The notes under the pieces: generated by a model | Databases searched by the model: none | Told to the model about the DNA's origin: nothing | What the model saw: the letters and a program-made list of their open reading frames with translations, nothing else | Source of the DNA: Ignavibacteria bacterium | GTDB taxonomy: Bacteria; Bacteroidota; Ignavibacteria; Ignavibacteriales; SURF-24 | Direction of reading: 5' to 3' | DNA length: 64,000 bases | Assembly (NCBI GenBank): GCA_025612245.1 | Contig: JAAXKQ010000003.1 | Coordinates: 321,105-385,104, forward strand | In this document: positions 45,226-54,586 of the stretch, piece after piece | How the letters are laid out: each line of letters opens with the position of its first letter | Numbering within the stretch: the first letter of the stretch is position 1 | Program-made: the position numbers and the translations under genes

Positions 45226-45879
45226 CTAACCTTTTGATTCGGGTTTAAAGTATTCACTAATTCCCCTGTCTTTTCTGAATATCTGTGTATAGAGTTCGTC
45301 AAAATCTTTTTCATTATGCACAAAATCAATCTCGGTAGTATTCACAATGAGCAGCGGGGTACTGTTATATTTGAAGAAGAAGTTGTTATAAGCCTCACTG
45401 AGTTCTTCGATGTAGCTGCGCGTGATGTTACGTTCAATTCTCCTGTTTCTTCTCTTAATGTTATACATCAGCCTGTCTAGGCTCGACTGCAGGAAAACCA
45501 CCAGATCGGGCTTCCTTAAGTCCCTGTGCAAAAGGGGAAAAAGAGTTTCATAGAGCTTCAGCTCGTCCCCTTCCAGGTTTAAATAAGCAAATATCCTGTC
45601 TTTATCAAAGATATAATCAGAGACCAGGAACTGGCTGAAAAGGTTTTCCTGGCTAAGCTGCTGAAGCTGCTTAAATCTGTTTATGAGAAAAAACATCTGT
45701 GTCTGAAAGGAATACCTCTTCCTGTCGCCATAGAACTTCTCAAGAAAAGGATTCTGTTCAAACTGTTCAAGGACAAGATTAGCCCTTATCTTATCCGACA
45801 ACTTGCGGGCCAGAGAGGTCTTACCGGCTCCAATGACTCCTTCAATAGCGATAAACTTTATCTCAGACATATCAGGCAA
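45226..45879 (-). CDS. Deoxynucleoside kinase
   Basis: A 217-residue P-loop kinase of the dCK/dGK/TK2 family, salvaging deoxynucleosides. Walker A is GVIGAGKTSLARKL; the DRK-type region RKPDLVVFLQSSLDRLMYNIKRRNR contains the LID arginines. A TTG at 45879 with GGGAG seven bases before it and an ATG at 45870 are both possible starts. It lies just after folK in a long minus-strand run. Confidence 0.9.
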   Translation of the reverse strand: MPDMSEIKFIAIEGVIGAGKTSLARKLSDKIRANLVLEQFEQNPFLEKFYGDRKRYSFQTQMFFLINRFKQLQQLSQENLFSQFLVSDYIFDKDRIFAYLNLEGDELKLYETLFPLLHRDLRKPDLVVFLQSSLDRLMYNIKRRNRRIERNITRSYIEELSEAYNNFFFKYNSTPLLIVNTTEIDFVHNEKDFDELYTQIFRKDRGISEYFKPESKG

Positions 45880-45921
45880 ACGCCAGCTCCCAAATGTTTT
45901 AATTTATAAGTTAAAATTTAT

Positions 45922-46419
45922 TTACAATTCGGCAGATATTTTCCCAATAATCAGTTTCTCCAGCTCGCTCGTGCTGATCTCAGAGACTTTAATCTTAAGG
46001 ACGGGGTGTTCAAACTCCGGGGCAATTTCCTTGAGCGGAACGAGCACGAAATCCCTCAGCAGCACTTCCCTGTGCGGCACGGTCAGCTTTTCACTGGAAT
46101 AGACAGTGTTGTTATAGAAAAGCAGGTCTATATCAATTTCCCTCGGCCCCCACTTGGGCCCCTCCTGCCGGCCGATTTCCTTTTCCAGGTTTTTTATCCA
46201 TGGGTGCAGCTCCATCAATGTGCGCTCCGAGCTGATCTGTATTACGGCGTTTAGGAACTGATTCTGCTCTTTAAGTCCGTAAGGCTCGGTTTCATAAACC
46301 GAGGATATCTTTTCCAGCTTCGTATCAGCATCGGCGCGAATTTTACTTACGGCTGCCTTCAGATAGTCTATTCTGTTGCCTTTATTAGATCCAAGTCCAA
46401 GAAATATATTTTCAGTCAT
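45922..46419 (-). CDS. folK: HPPK: 6-hydroxymethyl-dihydropterin pyrophosphokinase
   Basis: A 165-residue folate-biosynthesis enzyme that pyrophosphorylates 6-hydroxymethyl-7,8-dihydropterin. It shows FLGLGSNKGNR at the N-terminus, YETEPYG, and the HPPK signature GPREIDIDLLFYN, followed by VPHREVLLRDFVLVPLKEIAPE. It follows folB by 50 bp, giving two consecutive steps of the pathway together. Confidence 0.95.
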   Translation of the reverse strand: MTENIFLGLGSNKGNRIDYLKAAVSKIRADADTKLEKISSVYETEPYGLKEQNQFLNAVIQISSERTLMELHPWIKNLEKEIGRQEGPKWGPREIDIDLLFYNNTVYSSEKLTVPHREVLLRDFVLVPLKEIAPEFEHPVLKIKVSEISTSELEKLIIGKISAEL

Positions 46420-46469
46420 ATCCTCTAAACGTTCCCTGAAAGTATAATGTTCAAATTAAGTTCCCTTTT

Positions 46470-46844
46470 TTACTGAAGTTCTTCTCTGTCCTTAACAACT
46501 TCGGCCTCGACGTAATCGAGGTAGCCGCCTACAGGAACGTTGAGTTTTCTTACCCTGACGGCCACTTTATCGATCCTTGGAAAGTCCAGAAGGAGTCCGT
46601 TGGCTATGTTCATGGCAAGGGTTTCTATGAGCTTATACTTTTTTTCAAGGGCCAGCTTGCATATGTACTTATAAACCCTGTCGTAATTGACGGTTTCCTT
46701 CAGGTTATCGTGGCCCGATGCATCCTGAAAATCGGTATATATGTCCACATCGGCCTCAAACTTACCTCCCAGGTTCTGTTCTTCGGAAAAGAAGCCGTGA
46801 TAGCCGTAAAATGTAGCTCTTTTGATTCTTAAAACGTTAATCAT
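46470..46844 (-). CDS. folB: Dihydroneopterin aldolase
   Basis: A 124-residue enzyme that cleaves dihydroneopterin to 6-hydroxymethyl-dihydropterin. It begins MINVLRIKRATFYGYHGFFSEEQNLGG read in parts, and ends with the KLNVPVGGYLDYVEAEV region. The ATG at 46844 overlaps the stop codon of the EamA gene (ATGATTAA), with AGGAGC just before it, so the two genes are translationally coupled and the longer frame is rejected. Confidence 0.94.
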   Translation of the reverse strand: MINVLRIKRATFYGYHGFFSEEQNLGGKFEADVDIYTDFQDASGHDNLKETVNYDRVYKYICKLALEKKYKLIETLAMNIANGLLLDFPRIDKVAVRVRKLNVPVGGYLDYVEAEVVKDREELQ

Positions 46845-47757
46845 TTGCTCCTGCTCTCTGCGCCACAAGATAATTTTTCAGATCCTTAAAATTAGCAAAT
46901 AAAATGGCTATTAGCACTAATGAACTTCCGATTAAATCCCTTGAAGTAAGTATTTCACCCATAAAGATCGCCCCTAACACCACGGCTACAATAGGGGTAA
47001 CAAAGGAAGTAAGCGAGAGCAAAATAATATTTATTTTCTTCAGCAGCCAGTAATAGGTAGTAAAAGTTACAATTGTGCCGAAAATGGCCAGATAAACGAT
47101 TGAAACTACTGCTTTTGAATCCAGCTTTATGGCAGAAATATCCTCAAAAGCCAGTCCCATGAGTGTAAGTGTAACGCCGCAGATGAGGATCGGTATAAAA
47201 TTCATAGTCAGCGGATGGAGGTGTTCGCCGTACTTTTTAACCGTAACAGCAATTCCAGCCTGCAGCACGGCACCCAGTAAAACGGCTATCATACCCCAGA
47301 AGCTGAAGCCCGTATCCCAGGAAAGGTTTTTTGAGAAAATCACGAAAATCCCCAAAAATCCCAGTATCATTGCGGCAATCTTATCGCTGTTTACCTTTTC
47401 CTCAGGGATGGCAATGCGTGAAAAGATGACCACAAAGAAAGGCATCACGGCAAAAAGAATTGAAGCAAGCCAGGATGGAATATAGTTTTGCCCCCAGTAG
47501 GAAAGCCCGAAGGGGATTACAAATGAGAATACGCCAAGAATTATGTATAAAACAACCGAGCGCCTGTCGGTCTGAATTTTCACGCGCTTGTATTTCATGT
47601 AGATGTAAAGTGCAGCCGAGGCAAGCAGGAACCTGAAGCCTGCCGATAGGATCGGGGAAACAGAATCCAGACCGATCCTGATTGCCATCCACGTAGAGCC
47701 CCATACCAGGCAGACCATTGTGTAGCCTAGAATAATTTTAATTTTTTCAGTGTTCAT
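46837..47757 (-). CDS. EamA-family (DMT) exporter
   Basis: A 306-residue membrane protein with ten helices and two EamA repeats (GYTMVCLVWGSTWMAIRIGLD at the start; FWGMIAVLLGAVLQAGIAVTVKK opening the second half). Drug/metabolite transporters of this type export amino acids, nucleosides or other metabolites; the substrate cannot be read from sequence. It overlaps the YfiH-type gene by 11 bp and folB by 8 bp, so it is in one operon with both. Confidence 0.9.
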   Translation of the reverse strand: MNTEKIKIILGYTMVCLVWGSTWMAIRIGLDSVSPILSAGFRFLLASAALYIYMKYKRVKIQTDRRSVVLYIILGVFSFVIPFGLSYWGQNYIPSWLASILFAVMPFFVVIFSRIAIPEEKVNSDKIAAMILGFLGIFVIFSKNLSWDTGFSFWGMIAVLLGAVLQAGIAVTVKKYGEHLHPLTMNFIPILICGVTLTLMGLAFEDISAIKLDSKAVVSIVYLAIFGTIVTFTTYYWLLKKINIILLSLTSFVTPIVAVVLGAIFMGEILTSRDLIGSSLVLIAILFANFKDLKNYLVAQRAGAND

Positions 47758-48493
47758 TGTTCCCCTTCATAGCAATTATTCCCAGAAGACGCCCTGAATT
47801 CAGGCCGTTTCTCCTGTAGGAATGCAGCAGATTATCCATCTGGAAAGTGCACAAATCCGAGACCTGTATGTGTGACTCTGGCACCCCGGCCTCAAGGAGA
47901 ATATCCAGGTTTACCCCTTTTACGTCCAGAAGATACTTCTCACCCTGGGCTTTAAGGTACTTTTCGTCAAATAGACCGGTAAATTCCTCTCCTACTTCGT
48001 AATTTTCCTGGCTTATTGAAGGACCGATATAGGCTATAAGGTCTTCTGGGCGGGAATTAAAGTCGTTTGCCATTTTTTCCAGCACGTTTGCGAGGATTTT
48101 CTTCTGCGTTCCCCTCCAGCCCGAATGAACGGCTGCAATAACCTTGTTTTTAGTGTCATATAAAAATACCGGTGTGCAGTCGGCAACCGAGACCGCAAGG
48201 CCGAGGTTTTTCTTATCTGTCAGAAGCGCGTCGCTTTCGCCGCACATGCCTGCTTTTTGCGTATACGTGCAGATGTCGCTATGCGTCTGTTTCTGCAGGG
48301 CAACGCTCTTTTCAGAAAGGTTCAATGCCTGAAAAAACTCCCTCCTGCTATCTTTTACTCTCTTCGGGTCGTCACCTACGGAAAGCGACATGTTAAAAAA
48401 GTAAGGGGATATGGCTCCGGAACTGATTTTTGTGCTGAAACCGAAAACAATTTCAGGATATTTCCTGAAAATGAGACTTTGTAAGACTACCAT
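47747..48493 (-). CDS. YfiH/PgeF-family purine nucleoside phosphorylase (laccase domain)
   Basis: About 248 residues from the ATG at 48493; a longer frame of 38 residues upstream is hydrophobic and unlikely. Motifs are VADCTPVFLYD (metal-ligand Cys), VHSGWRGT (metal-ligand His) and IGPSISQENYEVG. Members of this family act as multicopper-like oxidases, purine nucleoside phosphorylases, or release lactylated muropeptides. It overlaps the downstream EamA gene by 11 bp. Confidence 0.9.
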   Translation of the reverse strand: MVVLQSLIFRKYPEIVFGFSTKISSGAISPYFFNMSLSVGDDPKRVKDSRREFFQALNLSEKSVALQKQTHSDICTYTQKAGMCGESDALLTDKKNLGLAVSVADCTPVFLYDTKNKVIAAVHSGWRGTQKKILANVLEKMANDFNSRPEDLIAYIGPSISQENYEVGEEFTGLFDEKYLKAQGEKYLLDVKGVNLDILLEAGVPESHIQVSDLCTFQMDNLLHSYRRNGLNSGRLLGIIAMKGNNEH

Positions 48494-48814
48494 AAAAGAT
48501 GATCTGCCTTTGGCTAAAAATTGTGGAAACTTTGAGAACTTTATAAAACTGCCCTCTAAAACTATCAAATAATCCAAGAATAAAAAAGTAAAAAGGGAAG
48601 GCACCATAAAAGGTATTATGATGGAAAATGAGGGGTAAAATTGCCGCTTTAACGGCTCCAGACCCGATTGCCCCGGTTCTGAATTGCATCGATCTAAATG
48701 GGCTAGTCAGGGGAAAAAAATTCTTAATTAGTTAAGCAAAACTGCACAGCCCCGACTCTGAGGCCGGAGCTGCATGCAGAATGGAACATTTCTCCACCTG
48801 GGAATTTGAACTAC
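48494..48814. other. Intergenic region, 321 bp
   Basis: It lies between the YfiH-type gene and the end of a Cys/Met PLP-enzyme gene, both on the minus strand. Apart from a terminator-like hairpin near 48750 I see no gene or clear motif. The minus-strand part near 48600 is AT-rich and may hold the promoter of the YfiH-EamA-fol run. Confidence 0.5.
48748..48771 (-). terminator. Terminator after the 442-residue PLP enzyme gene
   Basis: On the minus strand AGCTCCG and CGGGGCT pair (one G-T pair) around a 10-nt loop, extended by GC pairs, and are followed shortly by TTTTGCTT. It lies 43 bp after the stop codon. Confidence 0.5.
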
Positions 48815-50143
48815 TTAGACCACCTTCAGGCACTCCTCAAGGTCCAGCAGGAGGTCGTCCGTGTTCTCCAGCCCCAGAGCAAGCCTTATTCCCCCCGGGT
48901 CAATTCCCTTTTCATAAAGCTTGTCGGCAGGAACTACCGAATGCGTCATTGATGCCGGGTGTTCAATTAAGGTTCTTGTATGCCCAAGGCTTACGGCAAG
49001 TGTCATCGTATAAGCGTGGTCGGCTACATAATTCATGTATCTTCTTCCGTTCTCACGGCTTTCCTCGGGAGTTGAGCCCTTAAGGACAAAGTAAAGCAGG
49101 CTGCCAGGAGCAAAGTTGCCGTTAAAATCCACCATCTGCTTTTTGGCAAGCTCATAATACTTAAATTCCGGGAGTCCGGGGTAGTTCACAAATTCAACTT
49201 TAGGATGATGGCTTAAATACTCGGCAACCCTCTGTGCCGACTTTATCTGCTGGCGCTGCCTTACGGCAAGTGAAGGAAGCCCATAGGTCAGAATAGCCCA
49301 TGCGCTTTTGGTATTCAGAACGCCGCCGAAATCCTTGCGGTAAAGCAAAAGCATGTCGCGGTAGATTTTCTTTCCAACGACCGCACCACCCATATCGGTC
49401 CCAAAGCCCCCAATACCCTTGGTAAGTGAATGCACTACAAAATCGGCCCCGAAATCGAGCGGCCTCTGGCAGAAAGGAGTAGAGAATGTATTGTCGACTA
49501 CAATTTTTATCTGGTTGGCCTCGCTTCTGTCCTTGTTTGCCTCTTTTACGATCCCGGCGATTGCCTCGATGTCAATAATAACGAGGTTTGGGTTGGCGGG
49601 ACTTTCAAAGTAAATTACCTTTGTATCCTTGCTGATCAGGCTTCCCAGATTTGCGGAATCAGTCAGGTCGGTATAAGTTACCTTAATGTTATATCTGGGG
49701 TACCAGTTGTCAAGTAAAGATATCGTGCAGCCGTAGAGTGTTTTATGAGCAATAATCTCGTCCCCCGTTTTTACCAGCATTCCCAGCACGCCCGAAATCG
49801 CCCCCATGCCGGAAGCAAAAGTTACGGCCATCTCCCCCTTTTCAATATAGGCCAGGTTTTCCTCAAGTATATCTTTATTCGGTTCTCCAAGCCTGTCGTA
49901 AATGTAAATTGGCGTTTCGTCCTCACGCATGCTCGGGGTGTTGGCAAAGCTTATAAAGCCCTGCGCTCCTCTTTCAACCGAATCCAGCCTGAAGGTAGTT
50001 GAAGAAGAAATTGGTGAAACCACGTGGTGCGAATAATCCCATTTTGTGGTGATATTCTTCCCATAGATAAGGTGTGTATCCATGGAATACTTGGTGTCGT
50101 CGACTACCTTGTTGTTGTTTTTGACATTTGACTCAGTAGACAT
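48815..50143 (-). CDS. Cys/Met metabolism PLP-dependent enzyme
   Basis: A 442-residue fold type I PLP enzyme of the cystathionine gamma-synthase/methionine gamma-lyase group, well preceded by GGAGG. The PLP lysine is at about residue 242 in VHSLTKGIGG, after VVDNTFSTPF. It is longer than the usual 380-400 residues, with a 40-residue N-terminal extension and an insert of about ten residues (KEANKDRSEANQ). Likely reactions are gamma-elimination or gamma-replacement on methionine, homocysteine or an O-acyl-homoserine; which one cannot be decided by eye. It is the last of three sulfur-amino-acid genes. Confidence 0.87.
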   Translation of the reverse strand: MSTESNVKNNNKVVDDTKYSMDTHLIYGKNITTKWDYSHHVVSPISSSTTFRLDSVERGAQGFISFANTPSMREDETPIYIYDRLGEPNKDILEENLAYIEKGEMAVTFASGMGAISGVLGMLVKTGDEIIAHKTLYGCTISLLDNWYPRYNIKVTYTDLTDSANLGSLISKDTKVIYFESPANPNLVIIDIEAIAGIVKEANKDRSEANQIKIVVDNTFSTPFCQRPLDFGADFVVHSLTKGIGGFGTDMGGAVVGKKIYRDMLLLYRKDFGGVLNTKSAWAILTYGLPSLAVRQRQQIKSAQRVAEYLSHHPKVEFVNYPGLPEFKYYELAKKQMVDFNGNFAPGSLLYFVLKGSTPEESRENGRRYMNYVADHAYTMTLAVSLGHTRTLIEHPASMTHSVVPADKLYEKGIDPGGIRLALGLENTDDLLLDLEECLKVV

Positions 50144-50334
50144 AAAGCCTCCTTCAAGTTGAATGTTGAGAGTTTTAAGTTCCGGCTTCAGGCAAAGCTC
50201 AAAACAAAGTGAGAGTGTGTATGAGACAACTTAAAACTGTTTTTGACGTTATTTATTTCTGACCCATTTATCCCTTTCCATTTATTTTTCCCGATTTTGC
50301 ATAGCTTTAACACGTTAATAATATGCTTTTAACT

Positions 50335-51471
50335 TCAGATTTTCAACCCTCTTTCAATATCCTCTATAAGGTCCTCAACGTCCTCAATTCCAACCGAGAG
50401 CCTGACCAGGCTTTCGGTAAGGCCGAACTTTTCCTTCTCTTTCTTCGGCACCGAGGCGTGTGTCATTGAGGAAGGATGCGAGATGAGGCTTTCCACGCCC
50501 CCGAGGCTTTCACCCAGAGTAAATACTTTAACGCTCTTTAGCAGATGCCTGGCACGCTTCTCATCCCCAATTTCCAGGGATATCATTCCTCCGAAACCAC
50601 GCATCTGCTTTCTGGCTAGCTCGTGCTGAGGATGCTCCTTGAGACCCGGATAAATGACTTTTTCCACGAGGCCCGATCCGTTAAAATGCTCTGCAATGGC
50701 AATGGCATTCTGATTATGCCTTTCCATTCTTACGGCCAGGGTTTTTGTTGAACGCAGTATCAGCCAGCAGTCGAAGGGCGAAGGCACACCGCCGGCGGCG
50801 TTCTGGACATATCTGAGCCTTTTGTGTATATCCTCATTATTTGTTATAAGAATGCCGCCTATGACGTCGCTGTGCCCGTTAATGTATTTTGTGGAGCTGT
50901 GGATTACGACGTCAATTCCAAACGTGAGGGGGTTCTGAAAGTACGGGCTCATGAATGTGTTATCCACAACGCTTATGAGGTTATACCTCCTGCAGACTTT
51001 TGCAGCCTCTTCAATATCGGTCAATACCAGCATCGGGTTTGTGGGAGTTTCAAGAAAAACGAGCTTTGTATTCTTCCTGACCGCCTTTTCTATGTTCGCT
51101 GCGTCGCTCGTATCGACCCAGGAGTATTCAATTCCGAAATCCTTCATTACAAGCTCAAAGAGGCGGTAAGTTCCGCCGTAAACATTATGCGAGCCTATTA
51201 CGTGGTCACCTGCCTTAACGAGGCTCATGAGTGCGTGCTCGGCGGCAAGCCCCGAGGCAAAGGCAATTCCGTATTTTCCTTTTTCCAGTGTTGCAACATT
51301 TTTTTCCAGTGCCTCGCGGGTCAGGTTCTGGGTTCTTCCATACTCATAGCCCTTGTGCTTGCCCAGTTCTTCCTGCGCGTATGTTGATGTCTGATAGATG
51401 GGAGTAATTACAGCGCCCGTTGTTGGGTCGGGCCTCTGCCCGGCATGAATAGCATCAGTTGAAAATCCCAT
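50335..51471 (-). CDS. Cystathionine gamma-lyase/gamma-synthase
   Basis: A 378-residue fold type I PLP enzyme. It begins FSTDAIHAGQRPDPTTGAVITPIYQTSTYAQ read in parts, with VVDNTFMSPYFQNPL and the PLP lysine at about 195 in HSSTKYINGHSDVIGG. These are the canonical motifs of cystathionine gamma-lyase and gamma-synthase, which are hard to tell apart. Because the gene directly follows a cystathionine beta-synthase, gamma-lyase (reverse transsulfuration, cystathionine to cysteine) is the more likely role. Confidence 0.9.
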   Translation of the reverse strand: MGFSTDAIHAGQRPDPTTGAVITPIYQTSTYAQEELGKHKGYEYGRTQNLTREALEKNVATLEKGKYGIAFASGLAAEHALMSLVKAGDHVIGSHNVYGGTYRLFELVMKDFGIEYSWVDTSDAANIEKAVRKNTKLVFLETPTNPMLVLTDIEEAAKVCRRYNLISVVDNTFMSPYFQNPLTFGIDVVIHSSTKYINGHSDVIGGILITNNEDIHKRLRYVQNAAGGVPSPFDCWLILRSTKTLAVRMERHNQNAIAIAEHFNGSGLVEKVIYPGLKEHPQHELARKQMRGFGGMISLEIGDEKRARHLLKSVKVFTLGESLGGVESLISHPSSMTHASVPKKEKEKFGLTESLVRLSVGIEDVEDLIEDIERGLKI

Positions 51472-51501
51472 AATAATTCCTTTTTGTTTAATATTGAAAA
51501 T

Positions 51502-52872
51502 TTACTGATAAGCATCTGAATATTCAATCAGGTCGTACCTTGTCACAAGGTCAACTAACCTGCCGTATTCAGCAACCAGGACCGCAGTTGTGCGCGTAAG
51601 GTGCTTTTTAAGCTCTGCAATGTCGGCATTCACGTCAAGTACGGGAAAGGTCTCAATCATAAGCTTTGAGACTTCCTCTTCCATCATGGCCGGGTTTTCC
51701 AGTACGGCAGCCATGAACTTCGGCTCGCGGAGGCTTCCAACTGCATGGCCCCCGTCCATTACAGGAAGCTGTGAGATCCCCTTCTCATTCATCAGCTTAA
51801 TTGCCGACTTAATTTTGTCGCGTGCTTCAACAAAGATGAGGTTTTTAATGTTTCCCGATCTTTTTGCTTTTGATATATCGCCAAGCGTTCTGGCTGCATT
51901 AAGGAGCAATCTTTTCTCCCTGAGCCATTCCTCATTGTGAAACTTGGAGAGGTAGCGTTCCCCGGTATCACTTACTACAAAAACCAGCACGTCACTTTCA
52001 CTTAATTCCTGTGCAATCTTGAGCGCAACGTGGAGGTTAGTGCCCGTACTGCCGCCGCAGAAGATCCCTTCCTCGCGCGTAAGCTTGCGCGCGGCGGCAA
52101 ATGACTGTTTATCGCTGACCGTTACAATCTCATCTATATACTGGAAATGAACGTTCTCGGGGATGCAGTCCTGCCCGATTCCTTCAACCAGATACGGAGT
52201 CCCTTCGGTAATTACGCCGTATTCCTTGAATTCCTTGAAGATTGAGCCTACGGGATCGGCAGCAATAACTTTAATATTCGGGTTCTTTTCTTTGAGGAAC
52301 CTGCCCGTTCCGCTTATGGTGCCTCCCGTTCCGATATTGGTTACAAAGTGAGTAATCTTCCCGTCCGTCTGGCGCCAGAGCTCGGGACCCGTGGTTTTAT
52401 AGTGTATGGCAGGGTTCGACGGGTTTGAATACTGGTACATGAATACCGAATTTGAGGTCTCACCGGCAATTCTTTTGGCAACGTTCACGTAGTACTCGGG
52501 ACTCTCGGGTTTGACCGCATTTGAGACCACAATCACCTCAGCACCCAGGGCCTTGAGGTAGTTAATTTTTTCGACGCTTACCTTGTCGGTGCATACAAAA
52601 AGCGACTTATAGCCCTTGACTGCGGCAGCCAGAGCAAGGCCTATACCCGTATTTCCGCTTGTAGCTTCGATGATGGTTCCGCCGGGCATAAGAGCGCCCC
52701 TTTTTTCCGCGTCCTCAACCATGGACATTCCAATGCGGTCCTTGACGCTTCCGCCCGGGTTAAAAGATTCCAGCTTGGCAAAGATCTGGGGCTTAAGCCC
52801 CCTGTTTACCCTCTGGAGCTTTATTAAGGGAGTATTACCCACGAGCTCCAGTATGTTATTTTTATATTCCAT
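51502..52872 (-). CDS. Cystathionine beta-synthase with CBS domain pair
   Basis: A 456-residue PLP enzyme that condenses serine and homocysteine. The catalytic domain (about 1-300) has the PLP lysine at 44 in NPGGSVKDRIG, EATSGNTGIGLA, and the phosphate-binding GTGGTISGTG. The C-terminal 120 residues form a Bateman pair of CBS modules (IFVEARDKIKSAIKLMNEKGISQLPVMDGG), which in relatives sense adenosyl ligands such as S-adenosylmethionine. It lies 30 bp before the gamma-lyase-like gene. A cysteine-synthase-type activity is a lesser alternative. Confidence 0.92.
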   Translation of the reverse strand: MEYKNNILELVGNTPLIKLQRVNRGLKPQIFAKLESFNPGGSVKDRIGMSMVEDAEKRGALMPGGTIIEATSGNTGIGLALAAAVKGYKSLFVCTDKVSVEKINYLKALGAEVIVVSNAVKPESPEYYVNVAKRIAGETSNSVFMYQYSNPSNPAIHYKTTGPELWRQTDGKITHFVTNIGTGGTISGTGRFLKEKNPNIKVIAADPVGSIFKEFKEYGVITEGTPYLVEGIGQDCIPENVHFQYIDEIVTVSDKQSFAAARKLTREEGIFCGGSTGTNLHVALKIAQELSESDVLVFVVSDTGERYLSKFHNEEWLREKRLLLNAARTLGDISKAKRSGNIKNLIFVEARDKIKSAIKLMNEKGISQLPVMDGGHAVGSLREPKFMAAVLENPAMMEEEVSKLMIETFPVLDVNADIAELKKHLTRTTAVLVAEYGRLVDLVTRYDLIEYSDAYQ

Positions 52873-52911
52873 TTTGTGCCCTCTTTTTCGCGTTATTGAT
52901 CCGACATTAGA

Positions 52912-52932
52912 GCGGGTATGCTGTCATACCGC
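52912..52932 (-). promoter_or_regulatory. Leader hairpin and -10-like element of the transsulfuration cluster
   Basis: A stem (GGTATG / CATACC with flanking GC pairs, ACAG loop) lies about 40 bp before the start of the beta-synthase gene. A TATAAT on the minus strand (52952-52957) lies just upstream of it, so the hairpin would be at the 5' end of the mRNA. I do not recognise a known riboswitch. Confidence 0.35.
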
Positions 52933-53070
52933 CTTAAACGACATATTTTCTATTATAACGAGAAAAATTCTTAAAGAAAAGGATCCAGATGAAGGACAGA
53001 CGTCGTAATCAATGCGACACGGATTGAATCATTGTAAGCAAATTATCGGGCGCTAGGATTGGGGTTATTT

Positions 53071-53598
53071 TCAGTCTGATTTGACAACAAAAAGAGTATC
53101 TTTTGCAACGTGCCCGTGCCAGTAGGATCTGTAAGTTGCAATTATTTTGTCGCCTCCCCGGCTCACCTCAACAGTGTGATTATGGGCAACTGGAATGCTG
53201 CGTTCGGGATTGTAGAGTCTGTACTTCAATATTTTTAAGTAAGGAGTGATATTATCGGCGTGCTGAAGCCATCCTGTATCGTCATCCAAATAAAACTTCT
53301 CCCTGTCGCCTTTAAGGGTTTCAACTTCAAAAGATAATTCGCTGCCCTGGGCGGGGCAGGGTTTACAATCGGCACGGTTAAACTCAGCAACAAAAAAGGC
53401 CAGCGTATCATTCGAATGGAGTGTGTTAATTCTACTTATTTCCGGAAAGGTAATTCCATGAAACTTGGTTAAATAATACTTGCTGAAATGAACTATTGGA
53501 TCCCTTGCATAAAATCCTTCCAGCCGGTCCTCATTTTCAACCATGTTGCACGAATTAAAAAGAAGCAGAAGCGAAAAAAGAATAAAATGTTTTGCCAT
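53071..53598 (-). CDS. Hypothetical lipoprotein
   Basis: A 175-residue lipoprotein (MAKHFILFSLLLLFNSC; lipobox FNSC). No family is recognised. It contains a CxxC pair in NRADCKPCPAQG, a Trp-rich C-terminal part (TYRSYWHGHVAKDTLFVV) and a beta-rich body. The CxxC could be a disulfide or metal site, but there is no thioredoxin-like context. It is preceded on the same strand by fmt, 68 bp away, and may be the last gene of that run. Confidence 0.7.
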   Translation of the reverse strand: MAKHFILFSLLLLFNSCNMVENEDRLEGFYARDPIVHFSKYYLTKFHGITFPEISRINTLHSNDTLAFFVAEFNRADCKPCPAQGSELSFEVETLKGDREKFYLDDDTGWLQHADNITPYLKILKYRLYNPERSIPVAHNHTVEVSRGGDKIIATYRSYWHGHVAKDTLFVVKSD

Positions 53599-53666
53599 TT
53601 AATCTCCACCGGCTTATAACAAACTGCCTGCGATTTGCTTAGCGCAGCCTTAGAATACTTGTGGCT

Positions 53667-54566
53667 TTAGAATTTATATCCCCTTAAGAACTCTTCTATT
53701 CCCATGCGCCTGCGCCCTTCAATCTGGACTTCAAGAAGGTCTAATGCGTCAGTGCCGCAGCCTATTGTGGCTTCCGTTTTGGTCCGGAATATTTCACCCG
53801 GGGAAAGCTTCCTTTGGCAGTTTATAGTGGATCTGTAAATCTTAATAACTTTGCCGTTATGCGTGAAAAAAGCGCCTGGATGAGGCGAAAGCCCGCGTAT
53901 GAGGTCGTGTATCTGAACGGCAGGCTTATTCCAGTCTATCTGCGCCGTTTCTTTTGTAATCTTTGGAGCTGGAGTTGCAGTTGCATCATCCTGCTTTTCA
54001 ACCGGCACATTTCCCTTTTCTATCAGTTCTATGGTCCTCAGAACAAGCTCTGCTCCAATAGGACTCATCTTGTCGTGCAGGCTCCCGAAGTCATCACCTT
54101 CCAGGATTTCCACTTTCTCCCTCAAGATCACATTTCCCGTATCGACCTTGTCCTGAAGGAAAAAAGTTGTAAGCCCGGTTTCCTTTTCCCCTTTGATTAT
54201 TGCCCACTGTATTGGCGCCGCCCCGCGGTATTTCGGCAATAAAGAGCCGTGCAGGTTAAACGCCCCCCTTGGAGGAATTGAATATACTTCTTTGGGAAGT
54301 ATCCTGAAAGCCACGATTACAAAAAGATCTGCCTGAAGCTCTTTCAGGCGGCTGATAAAACTTTCATCTTTAAGTGAAACTGGCTGAAGCACCTCTATGT
54401 TATTCTTAAGTGCGAACTCCTTTACGGGCGTAAATGTTACTTTCTGCCCGCGGCCCCTTTCTTTATCCGGTGTAGTAACAGCTGCCACAACACTATGCCG
54501 GCTTTCGATTAGCGCCTTCAGGGAAGGTATCGCAAAGTCGGGGGTTCCCATAAATATTATCTTCAT
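53667..54566 (-). CDS. fmt: Methionyl-tRNA formyltransferase
   Basis: A 299-residue enzyme that formylates initiator Met-tRNA using 10-formyl-tetrahydrofolate. The N-terminal IIFMGTPDFAIPSLKAL and the formyltransferase signature HGSLLPKYRGAAPIQWAI are visible, with the C-terminal tRNA-binding domain starting near IHDLIRGLSPHPGAF. It follows def by 20 bp, the usual arrangement of translation initiation genes. Confidence 0.96.
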   Translation of the reverse strand: MKIIFMGTPDFAIPSLKALIESRHSVVAAVTTPDKERGRGQKVTFTPVKEFALKNNIEVLQPVSLKDESFISRLKELQADLFVIVAFRILPKEVYSIPPRGAFNLHGSLLPKYRGAAPIQWAIIKGEKETGLTTFFLQDKVDTGNVILREKVEILEGDDFGSLHDKMSPIGAELVLRTIELIEKGNVPVEKQDDATATPAPKITKETAQIDWNKPAVQIHDLIRGLSPHPGAFFTHNGKVIKIYRSTINCQRKLSPGEIFRTKTEATIGCGTDALDLLEVQIEGRRRMGIEEFLRGYKF

Positions 54567-54586
54567 TTCAAAATTTCCGGAATGGT

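Noticed and set aside
52873-53000. S-adenosylmethionine riboswitch upstream of the beta-synthase gene
   Set aside because: A short hairpin is present, but none of the conserved cores of the SAM riboswitch classes that I know could be recognised.
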